64,000 nt of DNA, taken from Dyadobacter sp. 50-39 (GTDB lineage: Bacteria; Bacteroidota; Bacteroidia; Cytophagales; Spirosomataceae). Positions 8,164-17,197 of the stretch are shown here, one piece after another. The position numbers and the translations under genes were made by a program. A model generated the notes under the pieces. The model was not told the origin of the DNA and made no database searches. It saw only the letters and a list, made by a program, of their open reading frames with translations. The DNA lies in contig MKSR01000001.1 of the NCBI GenBank assembly GCA_001898145.1, positions 62,001-126,000 of the forward strand, in the 5' to 3' direction. Within the stretch, counting starts at the first letter, position 1. Each line of letters starts with the position of its first letter.

Positions 8164-10577
8164 AATTTAAACTGTAAGGTCAGGTAAAAACTACGCCCGT
8201 CCGAGGGCAGGATTCCCGGGCCGGGATACCCGGTCGCGCGCCTTGTGAAATACATTTGATTGCTCAGGTTATTGACGCTGCCTTCCAGGCGGAAACGGTT
8301 CAGTTCATAGGATAAGCTCAGGTCCATGATCTGGTACGCAGGGATCAAACCCACCACTGAGGAGATGCCCCCATCCCGGGCATTGGTGGCCTCAGAAAAC
8401 TGGTCTGAAAGGCGCGTGAATTGAAACGAGCCCTTCAAACGCTTGTAACCAAGCCGGAAGCCTGTTTTCAAATTCAGTTTCGGGACAAACTCTACCTGGT
8501 TACCTTCGACACCGAGCATCATGCTTTTGCGATACTCGGACTTAATCAAAGCCAGATTAGAAAAAACAACGGCATTAAAATCCTTCGCTTCCGGTCTGAA
8601 AAGATGGATCAGGTCGGCCTCTGCATAGGATTCCAGACCAAAAATGACGGCCTGCCCGACATTGGTCCTCAGGCGGAGGATCCTGTTGGCCTCATCGTAA
8701 AACTGGATTTCTCCGATGCGGTTGTTATAGTTGAGATAAAACAGGCTAAGATCGAAATTAAAAAAGGTGGTTTGCCGGCTTCTGAACCCCAGGTCGACAG
8801 AGTAGCCTTTTTCATCTTTCATATCCGGGTCGATCACCGAGGACGGGTTGGAAATCCGCATATCGCTGAATGTGATCGAGCGGTAGTTCTGCGAGAAATT
8901 GCCGTATGCTTCCAGTTGCGTGGAGGGTTTGTAGCTAAGGCCGACGCCTGCGAGCACAAACTGCCTGTTATTCTTTCTGAATTCCTCAGTCCTCGTAATA
9001 TTGATCACGTTGCCGGCCAAATCACGCTGGATATTACCGTAAAAGCCATCGGCCTTGGTGCTGATAAATTCATAGCGCACGCCGGGAGTAACCGAAAACT
9101 TCTCACCCAGGTAGAATATATTTTCTGCAAACAAGGCGGTATTCCGGTTAGGAAACCGGTAGTCGTAGGTGATAAACCGCTCTGGCTCGACAAAACCGAA
9201 GTCGGCCCCTTTACCTTCGCTTCCCTGGCCCTGCTGGCTGTGGTTAAAACCGTGATAGTACCTTCCGCCGACCAGCAGCACGGATTGACTGCCGGCAATG
9301 CTGTACCTTTTAAGATACCTGGCCTCGGTGCCCCAGTTGGTAAACGCTCCTTTGATCAGGTCGCGGGCGCTGTTATCGTCGATGGTCGCCACCCGGTTAG
9401 GCCTGAACCCGAGCGAGTACCGGTGGGCGTTCAGGCCGAACACGCGAAGATTAAAGTCTGAGGTGGCATTAAAGCGGTGGTCCAGATGCAGGGCGAGCAT
9501 ATTCCACGCTACATCAAACCAGTTACGCTCCCGGTTGGTCTGCCTGGGGTCCTGGGCGAACATGGCGTCCGAAAGCCCGCCCGGCTGCTTGGCCAGATAA
9601 TTCATATGGGTCACATCCAGACCAACCGATGTGTTGCCGGTCAGCTTGTAATCGATGTCGGTATAGAACGTGTAGCTATCAAAATGGGAATTGGCACGCC
9701 AGCCATCCGCTTTTTTGTACTGAAAGAAACTGTAATGGCTCAGCTTGCCATTTGTGCCGCTCACGCTGGTAAATGCGTTGTAGAAACCAAACGAGCCTGC
9801 GCTCTGACGCGCCGTCAGCTCGAATTTACGTTCACTGGGTTTACGCATCACAAAATTGATCAGCCCGCCGAACTGCGTGCCGTACTGCAATGAGGCTGCG
9901 CCCCGCACGATCTGAATCCGGCCAATCGCTTCGGCAGGCGGAGTATAGTAGCTCTCGGGATATCCCAGCGCGTCGGCTGAAATGTCATAACCGTTTTGCC
10001 TGACGTTAAAATTAGAAGTGCGGTTGGGGTCCAAGCCCCTGCCCCCGATATTGAGCTGCAAGCCGCCACCCTCGTTCTCCCAGATATTTAGCCCCGCCAC
10101 CCGGGCATAGATCTGACGGGCATTGTTGGTCGAAAGGTTAGCAACCAGCTTTTCCGGATCGATTACTTCGGACTTCTTGCCCTCGTAAATACCCATGCTC
10201 TCTACCGCGCGCAGCCTTGAAAAGCCAAAGTCGGTTTTCTTTTCAGATACGACCACTTCGGCAAGGTTCTCACTGCGCGGGTTTAAAAATATTGCCAGCT
10301 CACTGCGCTGCTCGCGCAGTTGAAGTTCTTGTTTGAATGGCCTGAAATCATCCGAGAGCACGTGCAGGGTTAATTTTGTGGAACGTCCAGAAGTCAGCTG
10401 AAAACGTCCAAGGCTGTCGGTCAGCGTATGATTACCTGCCCCGAGCACGATACGGCATCCTGCCACAGGTGTCGAGTCAGCGGCCGATCTGACTGTTCCA
10501 CTCAACTCATACTGAGCAAGGCTACAAGTGGTGATAAAGCAAAAAAACAGGAAACTATAAACCTTTAATTTCATCAT
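8160..10577 (-). CDS. FecA-like TonB-dependent receptor
   Basis: 805 residues. Signal peptide to about residue 22 (..CSLAQ), carboxypeptidase-like domain (YELSGTVRSAADSTPVAGCRIVL) to about 105, plug with NARQIYARVAGLNIWE and GRIQIVRGAASLQYGTQFGGLINFVMR, then barrel ending TLQFKL. Several barrel stretches parallel FecA, the ferric dicitrate receptor (for instance KQPGGLSDAMFAQDPRQTNR and the NFSQNYRSITFSD region). The start overlaps the end of the HTTM gene by 23 bp, and its stop overlaps the Fur-like gene. The operon context (DUF4856, imelysin, HTTM) is that of a conserved Bacteroidota iron-related locus. Citrate as ligand is not established. Confidence 0.9.
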   Translation of the reverse strand: MMKLKVYSFLFFCFITTCSLAQYELSGTVRSAADSTPVAGCRIVLGAGNHTLTDSLGRFQLTSGRSTKLTLHVLSDDFRPFKQELQLREQRSELAIFLNPRSENLAEVVVSEKKTDFGFSRLRAVESMGIYEGKKSEVIDPEKLVANLSTNNARQIYARVAGLNIWENEGGGLQLNIGGRGLDPNRTSNFNVRQNGYDISADALGYPESYYTPPAEAIGRIQIVRGAASLQYGTQFGGLINFVMRKPSERKFELTARQSAGSFGFYNAFTSVSGTNGKLSHYSFFQYKKADGWRANSHFDSYTFYTDIDYKLTGNTSVGLDVTHMNYLAKQPGGLSDAMFAQDPRQTNRERNWFDVAWNMLALHLDHRFNATSDFNLRVFGLNAHRYSLGFRPNRVATIDDNSARDLIKGAFTNWGTEARYLKRYSIAGSQSVLLVGGRYYHGFNHSQQGQGSEGKGADFGFVEPERFITYDYRFPNRNTALFAENIFYLGEKFSVTPGVRYEFISTKADGFYGNIQRDLAGNVINITRTEEFRKNNRQFVLAGVGLSYKPSTQLEAYGNFSQNYRSITFSDMRISNPSSVIDPDMKDEKGYSVDLGFRSRQTTFFNFDLSLFYLNYNNRIGEIQFYDEANRILRLRTNVGQAVIFGLESYAEADLIHLFRPEAKDFNAVVFSNLALIKSEYRKSMMLGVEGNQVEFVPKLNLKTGFRLGYKRLKGSFQFTRLSDQFSEATNARDGGISSVVGLIPAYQIMDLSLSYELNRFRLEGSVNNLSNQMYFTRRATGYPGPGILPSDGRSFYLTLQFKL

Positions 10578-11886
10578 TGAGGGGGATTATCCAGGATTTA
10601 CTGCGAAAGCTGTCTGTCTGAACGCCAAGGTCAACATCCGGATCGACAAGTGGCCTACCAAGCCTGCCGTTGAGGGCAACATAGGAATCCACGTATACAC
10701 GCGGACAGACAAACCCTTTGCGGGCATAGAAATCTCTGAGCATGTGCGCGTATTGCAGGATCATGTCCGGCTGTGTGGCCATCATTTTCTCCTGAAGGGT
10801 GGTTAAAAACTCGTTGTTGTTCACCGTCACCTGGCGCCCGCGGCTGTCTTTGACGGTAAACTGTGCATAGCCTGCCTTTTCGATCAGCATCACCCTCCAC
10901 GAAAAACGGTAGCCTTGCTCAGACCAGAAAAGCTCGCCCGGATACAGCAAGTTGCGGAATGGGAAAACCAGTTGAAAAATAAAGAAGCCTAAAAATAAGC
11001 CCGGTACAAAAACGCGGGCCACCGGCCCGAAGCTGTATTGAATTTCACTGGCAGCTGCCCGCCATCCAAGCCAGCCCGATACACGGGCCAGCAACTTCTG
11101 ATGCCAGCTGGCTGGAAAGAAGATCAACGCGGCCAGCATCATCACGTAAGGAAACATGCCGATCGGAAAAAGAAGCGCTGTCATCAAATGGAAGATTACA
11201 ACTGTCGCGTAAGCGGCGGTTCTGGTACGGCGGTTAAGCAAAAAAAAGACAATGCTCAGATCATACAGGCAACCAAACCAGCTGAAAAAGTAGGCAACCC
11301 ACCCTTTGTTAAACAGTGGCCCGAGCAGCGGCATATCATTTCTGGCAGGAAGCCAGATCTTTAATGGCATCGCCTCAGCCAGCCAATCGCTGTTCAATTT
11401 GGCCAGCCCGGCATAGAAGTAAAGAATGAACACCAGAAACCGCAAGGCGCCAACCGTCCAAAACGGGGCAAAACCTGCCCTGACGTTTTTGTCCCGGATA
11501 GCGTCGAGCGAAAACCGGGCATTTGCGGGAAGAAAGATCATCAGCAGGCACAAGAGGCTGACAAAATAATAGTGGTTCAGATAGGTGCTCTTGTCGATCA
11601 GCTCGATGTAGGTAAAACTGGCAAAAAGGCCGATAATGGCCGCCCGGTAGTAAAATCCAAGCGCCACCAGCAATGCGCAAACCATCGCAAATGCAAACAA
11701 TAAATAAGTGACCTCCCCGAGCGGTCTGACCCACTCAAAACCATAAAAGGGAAAGTAAAAAACGGGCTTGATGTAAAGCTCGTAGATCCAGCCTTTGGCC
11801 CAAAACCGGGCAAGCCCACAGAAAATCATCAGCCCCAACGCTATGCGAAGCGTAGCGAGCGGGGCCGGTGATATTTTTCTTTCCAT
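10555..11886 (-). CDS. HTTM-domain membrane protein (vitamin K carboxylase-like)
   Basis: 443 residues from the ATG at 11886; upstream ATG at 11898 and GTG at 11907 are alternatives. The first ~290 residues contain repeated hydrophobic helices and the segments APLATLRIALGLMIF, YYFVSLLCLLMIFLPANARFSLD and AGLAKLNSDW, characteristic of the HTTM domain, which is homologous to the membrane part of vitamin K-dependent gamma-carboxylase. The C-terminal ~140 residues are soluble (FPFRNLLYPGELFWSEQGYRFSWR.., then IPLNDEIKGL). In Bacteroidota this family accompanies imelysin and a receptor. The chemistry it performs is unknown. Downstream overlap with the receptor suggests coupled translation. Confidence 0.85.
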   Translation of the reverse strand: MERKISPAPLATLRIALGLMIFCGLARFWAKGWIYELYIKPVFYFPFYGFEWVRPLGEVTYLLFAFAMVCALLVALGFYYRAAIIGLFASFTYIELIDKSTYLNHYYFVSLLCLLMIFLPANARFSLDAIRDKNVRAGFAPFWTVGALRFLVFILYFYAGLAKLNSDWLAEAMPLKIWLPARNDMPLLGPLFNKGWVAYFFSWFGCLYDLSIVFFLLNRRTRTAAYATVVIFHLMTALLFPIGMFPYVMMLAALIFFPASWHQKLLARVSGWLGWRAAASEIQYSFGPVARVFVPGLFLGFFIFQLVFPFRNLLYPGELFWSEQGYRFSWRVMLIEKAGYAQFTVKDSRGRQVTVNNNEFLTTLQEKMMATQPDMILQYAHMLRDFYARKGFVCPRVYVDSYVALNGRLGRPLVDPDVDLGVQTDSFRSKSWIIPLNDEIKGL

Positions 11887-11919
11887 GTAGTGGGGCATCG
11901 GGCGCACGTGTTGCGGATT

Positions 11920-13068
11920 CTAGTCTCCGTCGTTGTCAGTGTAGGTGATGGTGATACTCATCGCCGATGTCATATCGACTTTCAGCATCCGCACCGCCTT
12001 TTGAAGTTCATTATAGACATCCTTCATAGCCTGGTTGTTGTCCAATATCTGCTGATGAAGGTCGGGACTGAGCGCTTCAATTTTTGTCTTGTTGGCCGTA
12101 AACTGCGCGTTAACGATCTCGGTGAGTGTCTTACCGGTTGCCCCGTCCTTGGCACCCAACGCGTCCAGATAGGTTTTAAACGAGGGGCCTTCTGCGGCTG
12201 TCTTTACGCTTTTGCCGTTAAAAAAGTCCACTGCCGTCTGGTGGGCAGCAAGGGCAAGGCTGCGCGAGATATTTTTTTTATAGTAAGCCTCCACTTTGTC
12301 GGCTGCGACCACGCCGTTGAGCATCGCCCCGGAAGGAATGCCGAATTTTCCCGAGCGGATATAGCGCTCGTAGTGCAGTACATAACCATTTACCAGCTCA
12401 CCCATCGGCGAGCCAATATCGGTGCCGGTTTTGGTCGTAAATTCTTCACGATAAGCCCCGTTCCAATCCGCGTTCACCCCATCGATCAGCTGTTGCATGT
12501 GGTCGGTGATCCGTTTGATATAGGCTAATCTGCCTGCGCCCTTTGAAGGGTCGGTATAGTAGGTTATGATTGCAGCATCGCCGGTCCCCACCCCATTGAG
12601 CAGGTAATCCAAAGCGGGAAAGCCCTGACGATCAAAGGAGGAGGTGGTCTCCATGCTTTGTGAAGGGTCTGCTATATTGGCCTCAATGCCTGAAATGCTG
12701 CTTGGATAGATGTTGAAATAATTACGGATGGAGCGCTTGGAGGCAGGGCCTACATCAAAAAGCTCGACCTTCTGCCACTCTGTATAGGCTTCTACCCAGG
12801 CCTGCCGGAACCCGGTCAGCTCGGCGGCCGAGGGTTTGGCGGCAAAAGCCTTTGATTTTTCCACCATTGCGTCCAGCTTCACTTTGAAGGCCGCATAGGA
12901 CGGAATAATAATGTTGTCAGCCCAGTTGACCAGGATGGCCTTCCGGTCTTTTCCCTGATCGACCGGCTCGGGCTCAGGGGTGGTTGAGCCGCCCCCCGAA
13001 GAGCATGCGTAAATGGCAAATACAGTCAGGGCACAGAGGATGGATTTGACCGGTTGAAATCTTATCAT
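11920..13068 (-). CDS. imelysin family lipoprotein (IrpA-like)
   Basis: 382 residues from the ATG at 13068, which begins a lipoprotein signal (MIRFQPVKSILCALTVFAIYACSS; lipobox at IYAC). Helical body with the imelysin features NWADNIIIPSYAAFKVKLDAM near the N terminus, FRQAWVEAYTEWQKVELFDVGP in the middle and a C-terminal LNDNQ-like bundle. Imelysins are periplasmic or outer-membrane-tethered proteins implicated in iron uptake (IrpA of cyanobacteria). The conserved GxHxxE motif is replaced by GFPALD (before YLLNG), as in the IrpA-like rather than protease-like branch, so peptidase activity is unlikely. Second gene of the operon, 62 bp after DUF4856. Confidence 0.88.
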   Translation of the reverse strand: MIRFQPVKSILCALTVFAIYACSSGGGSTTPEPEPVDQGKDRKAILVNWADNIIIPSYAAFKVKLDAMVEKSKAFAAKPSAAELTGFRQAWVEAYTEWQKVELFDVGPASKRSIRNYFNIYPSSISGIEANIADPSQSMETTSSFDRQGFPALDYLLNGVGTGDAAIITYYTDPSKGAGRLAYIKRITDHMQQLIDGVNADWNGAYREEFTTKTGTDIGSPMGELVNGYVLHYERYIRSGKFGIPSGAMLNGVVAADKVEAYYKKNISRSLALAAHQTAVDFFNGKSVKTAAEGPSFKTYLDALGAKDGATGKTLTEIVNAQFTANKTKIEALSPDLHQQILDNNQAMKDVYNELQKAVRMLKVDMTSAMSITITYTDNDGD

Positions 13069-13130
13069 GGTTGTAACGGTAGGAAGCGGCCGGCTAACGC
13101 CGGCCGCCACATACTTTAAAGATTAAAGAC

Positions 13131-14300
13131 TTACAATTTGAATTTTGCCTTGATGGCATCTGATGCGGCAGTCACCTTGGCCGGCGTCAAATCCCAGATA
13201 CCGTTCGCCGAAGCCACGCCAAGTCCGGCCAGGATATCATCCGAGAATTTGGCATTGGCACCATTAGCGTTTGCGAAACGCAGGGAATAGATAAAGCCGA
13301 TACCCTCGCCGATGGCGTGAACGCGCGCCGCATCGGTAGTAGCGTCATTGTATTTTTTCAGGTAGCCAACTGCTGAGGCGGCAACCGCCTTCTCCGTTTC
13401 AGTTTTGATATAATCGGCCTGCGCCTTCAGCTCGGTCTTATCGTTGTTTACAATAGCAGCGCGTCCTTTCAAGAAGGCAGGGTAGATTTTAGCATATGCC
13501 CCCTTGTTGTATTCCCAAACGTAGGATCCCAAACCGAACTCGGTTGTTCCGCGGGTCGCGTCGGTTGAGCCGGCCAGATAGATCGGGTTCAGCGTCAAAA
13601 GACCGTAAGCTTCGTCCCAGTTCTGTTCGAGCTGCGTGTACACTTTGCCGGTTACAACTGCTTTGTTGTCTGCATCAAGTCCTTTGGTCAAAAGAACGTT
13701 GTTGATGTAATCCAGTTGCAATGCGCCGATCAGCGATTTTTGCACAACCTGAACCAACTCAACACCTTTGGCATCCACCAGATAGGTTCCAATTTTACCC
13801 GCTTTACCTTTCTCACCAGTCTGTGTAACAGATTTAGACGCCTCAGCCAAAAGACCAAAAAGCGCCTCAAAATTGGCCCGTACGGCTTCGGCGTCAGCCG
13901 CTGGCCATGACGAGGCCACAGTGTTACGGAGCTGTACGCCGGAAGTGTTCAGTTTCGTGCTGTCGGCAAAAGGATTTCCAGTGTTGCTGAAAAGGTTCTT
14001 GAGAACCGCGGCATCGATCAACTTGTTACCGCTCACGCCCGAGGTCATATTCGAGTTCAGGGCCTGAAACATCTTGTAACGGTTATTGCCGCTGCTCAAA
14101 TCTACTGTAGATTTTTTATCCTTATCCACGAACGGTGTGCTATAAGGTGTCGTTGCTGTCAGGGTCGCGTAGTCGATTTTAGTCCGAAGAGGAGTCTCTT
14201 CAACAGGGGCGAGCGTTTTTTCATCGTCGCTGCAAGAGGTAAATCCAATAATGGCCAGAGCCACCAGCGCGTACTTTAATTTGTAGGCAATTTTTAGCAT
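13131..14300 (-). CDS. DUF4856 domain lipoprotein
   Basis: 389 residues. Lipoprotein signal with Cys at about residue 23 (..IIGFTSCSDDE). The mature N terminus contains TPLRTKIDYATLTATTPYSTPF and GNNRYKMFQALNSNM, typical of DUF4856, followed by a mostly helical body. DUF4856 proteins are imelysin-like helical lipoproteins almost always found directly before an imelysin gene in Bacteroidota. First gene of the minus-strand operon that continues through imelysin, HTTM, FecA-like receptor and Fur-like protein. The molecular role is unknown; surface binding of an iron source is a reasonable guess from context. Confidence 0.85.
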   Translation of the reverse strand: MLKIAYKLKYALVALAIIGFTSCSDDEKTLAPVEETPLRTKIDYATLTATTPYSTPFVDKDKKSTVDLSSGNNRYKMFQALNSNMTSGVSGNKLIDAAVLKNLFSNTGNPFADSTKLNTSGVQLRNTVASSWPAADAEAVRANFEALFGLLAEASKSVTQTGEKGKAGKIGTYLVDAKGVELVQVVQKSLIGALQLDYINNVLLTKGLDADNKAVVTGKVYTQLEQNWDEAYGLLTLNPIYLAGSTDATRGTTEFGLGSYVWEYNKGAYAKIYPAFLKGRAAIVNNDKTELKAQADYIKTETEKAVAASAVGYLKKYNDATTDAARVHAIGEGIGFIYSLRFANANGANAKFSDDILAGLGVASANGIWDLTPAKVTAASDAIKAKFKL

Positions 14301-14384
14301 TTGAGTTAGAGATTGATTTATAAATTGTTTTGAATGAGTTATCGATATTTAGACTTTTTATAAGCAACGGATCAAAAAAAGAGA

Positions 14385-15056
14385 CTAAACTCCCTCCCAT
14401 TTATAGCCGATCCCATACACGGTCTTTAAATACGGGCGGCATCCGGCACCGACCAGCTTCTTTTTCAGGTTTTTGATATGAGCGTAAAGAATGTCCATGT
14501 TTCCGGCCGCCTGCTGGCTGTTTCCGGAGAGAAAACTGACCAGGTTTTCCTTACTGACCACGCTGTTTTTGTGCTGGATAAAATAAAGCAGCAATTCGAG
14601 CTCCTTTCTGGTCAGGCTTAGCTCACGCTCGTTGATGAACACCAGCTTTCCGTCCAGACTGATTCGTATCTCTTTGTAAGACAGATCGCTATGCGTCATC
14701 GCACGCACTCTCCGGACGAGGGCAAATATCCTGGCGGCAAGTTCTGTCATCTCAAACGGGATGCTTAAAAAGTCGTCTGCTCCCGCCCTGAGCGCTTCTA
14801 CTTTCTCTTCCAGGCTGGTAGCCGAACAGATCAGGATCAGTCCGGCAGAGGGCTGGTGTTGCTTGATGTTTTCGACAAAACTGGCCACAGATCCATTATA
14901 AACAGACAGGTCAGCCACCACGCAATCAAAGCCGTGGGCCTGGGCATGTTTAAGAAAATCCTCGTAGCTTTCAACGGAAGCAATTCTTTCAACCGGCAGC
15001 AATTGCCCTATTTCATTGATCACACGCCGAGCTCTGTCCCAGATCAGAATTTTCAT
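14385..15056 (-). CDS. OmpR/PhoB-type response regulator with degenerate receiver
   Basis: 223 residues. Receiver domain 1-115 and winged-helix OmpR-type DNA-binding domain about 125-222 (ELSLTRKELELLLYFIQHKNSVVSKENL; Y-L-K-T-V-Y-G-I-G-Y-K-W). The receiver keeps the phospho-acceptor Asp (D49 in VVADL) and Ser78, but the acidic pair at positions 7-8 is D-R and the invariant Lys is Ile99 (FLSIPF where active paralogues have ITKPF). It is therefore probably not switched by normal phosphorylation. No kinase gene adjoins it on its strand. Divergent from the intact regulator at 15214, with a TTCTRRA direct-repeat site between them that may be its own operator. Confidence 0.9.
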   Translation of the reverse strand: MKILIWDRARRVINEIGQLLPVERIASVESYEDFLKHAQAHGFDCVVADLSVYNGSVASFVENIKQHQPSAGLILICSATSLEEKVEALRAGADDFLSIPFEMTELAARIFALVRRVRAMTHSDLSYKEIRISLDGKLVFINERELSLTRKELELLLYFIQHKNSVVSKENLVSFLSGNSQQAAGNMDILYAHIKNLKKKLVGAGCRPYLKTVYGIGYKWEGV

Positions 15057-15076
15057 GCGGCGAAATAAGAACCCAA

Positions 15077-15110
15077 TTCTGAATTTTTTCTAAACTATAC
15101 TTATTCTAAA
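15077..15110. promoter_or_regulatory. TTCTRRA direct-repeat operator candidate
   Basis: TTCTGAA at 15077-15083 and TTCTAAA at 15088-15094 have an 11-bp period, the spacing used by OmpR/PhoB-family dimers; a third TTCTAAA lies at 15104-15110. The 21 bases 15075-15095 recur exactly at 37937-37957. It sits in the divergent region between two response regulator genes, 19 bp before the degenerate one. Function inferred. Confidence 0.5.
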
Positions 15111-15174
15111 TAACATTAATTAAAAATTCAGCAGCGGGCTGCCGGGCGTCTTTAAACTTTATTTAGATTTTTTG

Positions 15175-15201
15175 ATTTCATTTACCGCCACTAAATGAAA
15201 T
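15175..15201. promoter_or_regulatory. inverted repeat just upstream of response regulator start
   Basis: Perfect 10-bp inverted repeat ATTTCATTTA / TAAATGAAAT with a 7-base loop (CCGCCAC), ending 12 bp before the ATG at 15214. It could be a protein-binding dyad or an mRNA hairpin near the ribosome entry site. No experimental support. Confidence 0.4.
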
Positions 15202-15213
15202 TGATCTGCCATA

Positions 15214-15891
15214 ATGAAATTACTATTGGTTGAAGATGAGCCGCTGCTGCTCGAAGAGATGGAGAGCTACCTGACAGAACAGGGATACCGCTGCGAGCGG
15301 GCGACCACTTTTTTTGAGGGCCAGGAAAAACTGCACCTTTACCACTATGACCTGGTCGTGCTTGACATTACCATCCCCGGCGGAAGTGGCCTGGGTCTTT
15401 TGCAGCAGTTCAAGCTTGATCACAAGAACACGGGCGTTCTGATCGTGTCGGCAAAGAATTCGCTTGATGACAAGGTCTCAGGTTTGCAGCTCGGAGCTGA
15501 CGACTATATCACTAAACCTTTTCATATGGAAGAGCTTAATGCCCGCATCTTTGCATTGCTCCGCAGACGGTCGTTCAATGGCGAGAACCAGATCCGGATC
15601 GATGACCTTTCCATTAACATGGCCCACAAATCGGTCACGGTTGCGGGCCAGCCGCTGACGCTGACCAAAAAAGAATATGAGCTGCTGCTCTATTTTGTGA
15701 TCAACAAAAACCGGGTGGTCAGCAGGCAATCGATCGCCGAACATTTATGGGGCGACCATTACGATATGGCTGATAACTATGACGCCGTCTATGTGCACAC
15801 GATGAACCTGCGTAAGAAGATTGCCGCACTTTCCAGCACGGACTATGTCAAAACCGTGCACGGAATGGGCTATAAGTGGTCTTCTCAATAA
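15214..15891 (+). CDS. OmpR/PhoB-family response regulator
   Basis: 225 residues with a complete receiver: acidic pair E7-D8 (VEDEP), phospho-acceptor D51 (VVLDITIPGG), S79 and K101 (YITKPF). The OmpR-type winged helix occupies about 128-223 (LTLTKKEYELLLYFVINKNRVVSRQSIAEHLWGD; YVHTMNLRKKI; KTVHGMGYKW). It would be phosphorylated by the histidine kinase encoded 15 bp downstream and bind DNA as a dimer. It is about as close to the regulator at 17694 as two products of a recent gene-pair duplication would be. Target genes are unknown, but the TTCTRRA repeats nearby are candidates. Confidence 0.93.
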   Translation: MKLLLVEDEPLLLEEMESYLTEQGYRCERATTFFEGQEKLHLYHYDLVVLDITIPGGSGLGLLQQFKLDHKNTGVLIVSAKNSLDDKVSGLQLGADDYITKPFHMEELNARIFALLRRRSFNGENQIRIDDLSINMAHKSVTVAGQPLTLTKKEYELLLYFVINKNRVVSRQSIAEHLWGDHYDMADNYDAVYVHTMNLRKKIAALSSTDYVKTVHGMGYKWSSQ

Positions 15892-15906
15892 CAGCCCTGC
15901 TACCTG

Positions 15907-17163
15907 ATGAAACTGCTGCAAAAGACCACGCGCGACTATTTAATTGCTTCGATTTCGATCCTGATCATCACCGGGGCGGCTTTGTTTGCCATGCTGCGCT
16001 ACGAGGTAGGCGCGGAAATGAACGAGCAGCTTGAACTGCTGGCCGACGAGCTGTTCGAGCAGATCAGGGCCGGCAACTTCAACAGCGCGCCCATGAGCGT
16101 GATCGGCAAAGCTTCCCCGGATCAGCCGGAGGGCAATGTTTTCTCCGATTCGATGGTCTACGACCGCATTCAAAAGGAAACAGAAGAATACCATGTTTTA
16201 AAGCAGACCCGGCAGCTCGACCTGGGCCGCTACCAGGTAACGGTGATGACCTCCCATATCGGCTGGGACCGCTATTACCTGAGTATTTTCTTCATTTTTT
16301 CATTAGAGGCACTACTATTGACCGGCTCAGGGATCATTATTAACTATTACATCAACAAAAATGTGTTACGGCCGTTTCTGGGCAACCTTCGAAAGGTGCA
16401 GCAATTTTCAGTTAGCTCCACAGAGCCATTACAGCTAAATGAGTCCTCTATCACAGAATTTATAGAGCTCAACCGCACCCTGAAAGAGATGACCGACCGG
16501 AGCCGGAAGGAGTACCTGGCCCTTCGCGAGTTCACCGAAAACGCTTCCCATGAAATTCAAACGCCGTTAAGCATCATCCAGTCCAAGCTCGACCGGATGA
16601 GCCAGCTTGAAATCTCCGAGCAGATGGCCGGCTACATCGTCCAGGCCAAATCAGGCGTTGACCGGCTATCGAAAATGAACAGGAGCCTTTTGCTTCTGGC
16701 CAAGCTCGACAACAAAGCTTTCACAGGCCAGCACCCGGTAGAGCTTCAAGAAACCATCCAACAGCAGCTCTCCAATATGGAGGAGCTCTTTGAAAGCAGG
16801 CAAATCAAGTTGACCAGCGCATGCAGTGCCGCTACCGTAAGAGCCGACCCCTATCTGGTCGAAACGCTCATCTCGAACCTTCTTTCAAACGCGCTGCGGT
16901 ACACTACGCCCGGCGGCAGGGTCGATATCGGCCTGGCTGATCGGACTCTGACGGTTTCCAACTCTGGGCCTGAGCTGCAGTTCGCGCCGGAACGCATCTT
17001 CGAGCGGTTTACCAAAAATGACAGCAATAGCCGCTCGACCGGGCTTGGCCTTGCGATTGTTCGTGAAATATGCCTGTTTTATAACTGGCCGGTCCGCTAT
17101 GCGTATGCCGGGGGAATCCACCCCGGGGGAATCCACCGGTTTGAAATTGAATTTAAGCAGTAA
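15907..17163 (+). CDS. sensor histidine kinase
   Basis: 418 residues. TM1 at about 11-31, a periplasmic segment of roughly 100 residues, TM2 at about 126-150, then the dimerization/phosphoacceptor helix EFTENASHEIQTPLS with the phosphorylated His215. The HATPase domain covers about 300-415: the N box is LISNLLSNALRYT, the G boxes are weak or GLGLAIV (near residue 380). It forms the cognate pair of the regulator ending 15 bp upstream. The periplasmic region has no domain I recognise, so the signal is unknown. Paralogue of the kinase at 18371. Confidence 0.92.
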   Translation: MKLLQKTTRDYLIASISILIITGAALFAMLRYEVGAEMNEQLELLADELFEQIRAGNFNSAPMSVIGKASPDQPEGNVFSDSMVYDRIQKETEEYHVLKQTRQLDLGRYQVTVMTSHIGWDRYYLSIFFIFSLEALLLTGSGIIINYYINKNVLRPFLGNLRKVQQFSVSSTEPLQLNESSITEFIELNRTLKEMTDRSRKEYLALREFTENASHEIQTPLSIIQSKLDRMSQLEISEQMAGYIVQAKSGVDRLSKMNRSLLLLAKLDNKAFTGQHPVELQETIQQQLSNMEELFESRQIKLTSACSAATVRADPYLVETLISNLLSNALRYTTPGGRVDIGLADRTLTVSNSGPELQFAPERIFERFTKNDSNSRSTGLGLAIVREICLFYNWPVRYAYAGGIHPGGIHRFEIEFKQ

Positions 17164-17197
17164 ATTCAGGCAAATACCCTGATTAAATATATTGAAG

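Noticed and set aside
8421-9461. A 346-codon open frame on the plus strand
   Set aside because: It lies entirely antisense to the FecA-like receptor, has no family features, and the receptor frame is clearly coding.
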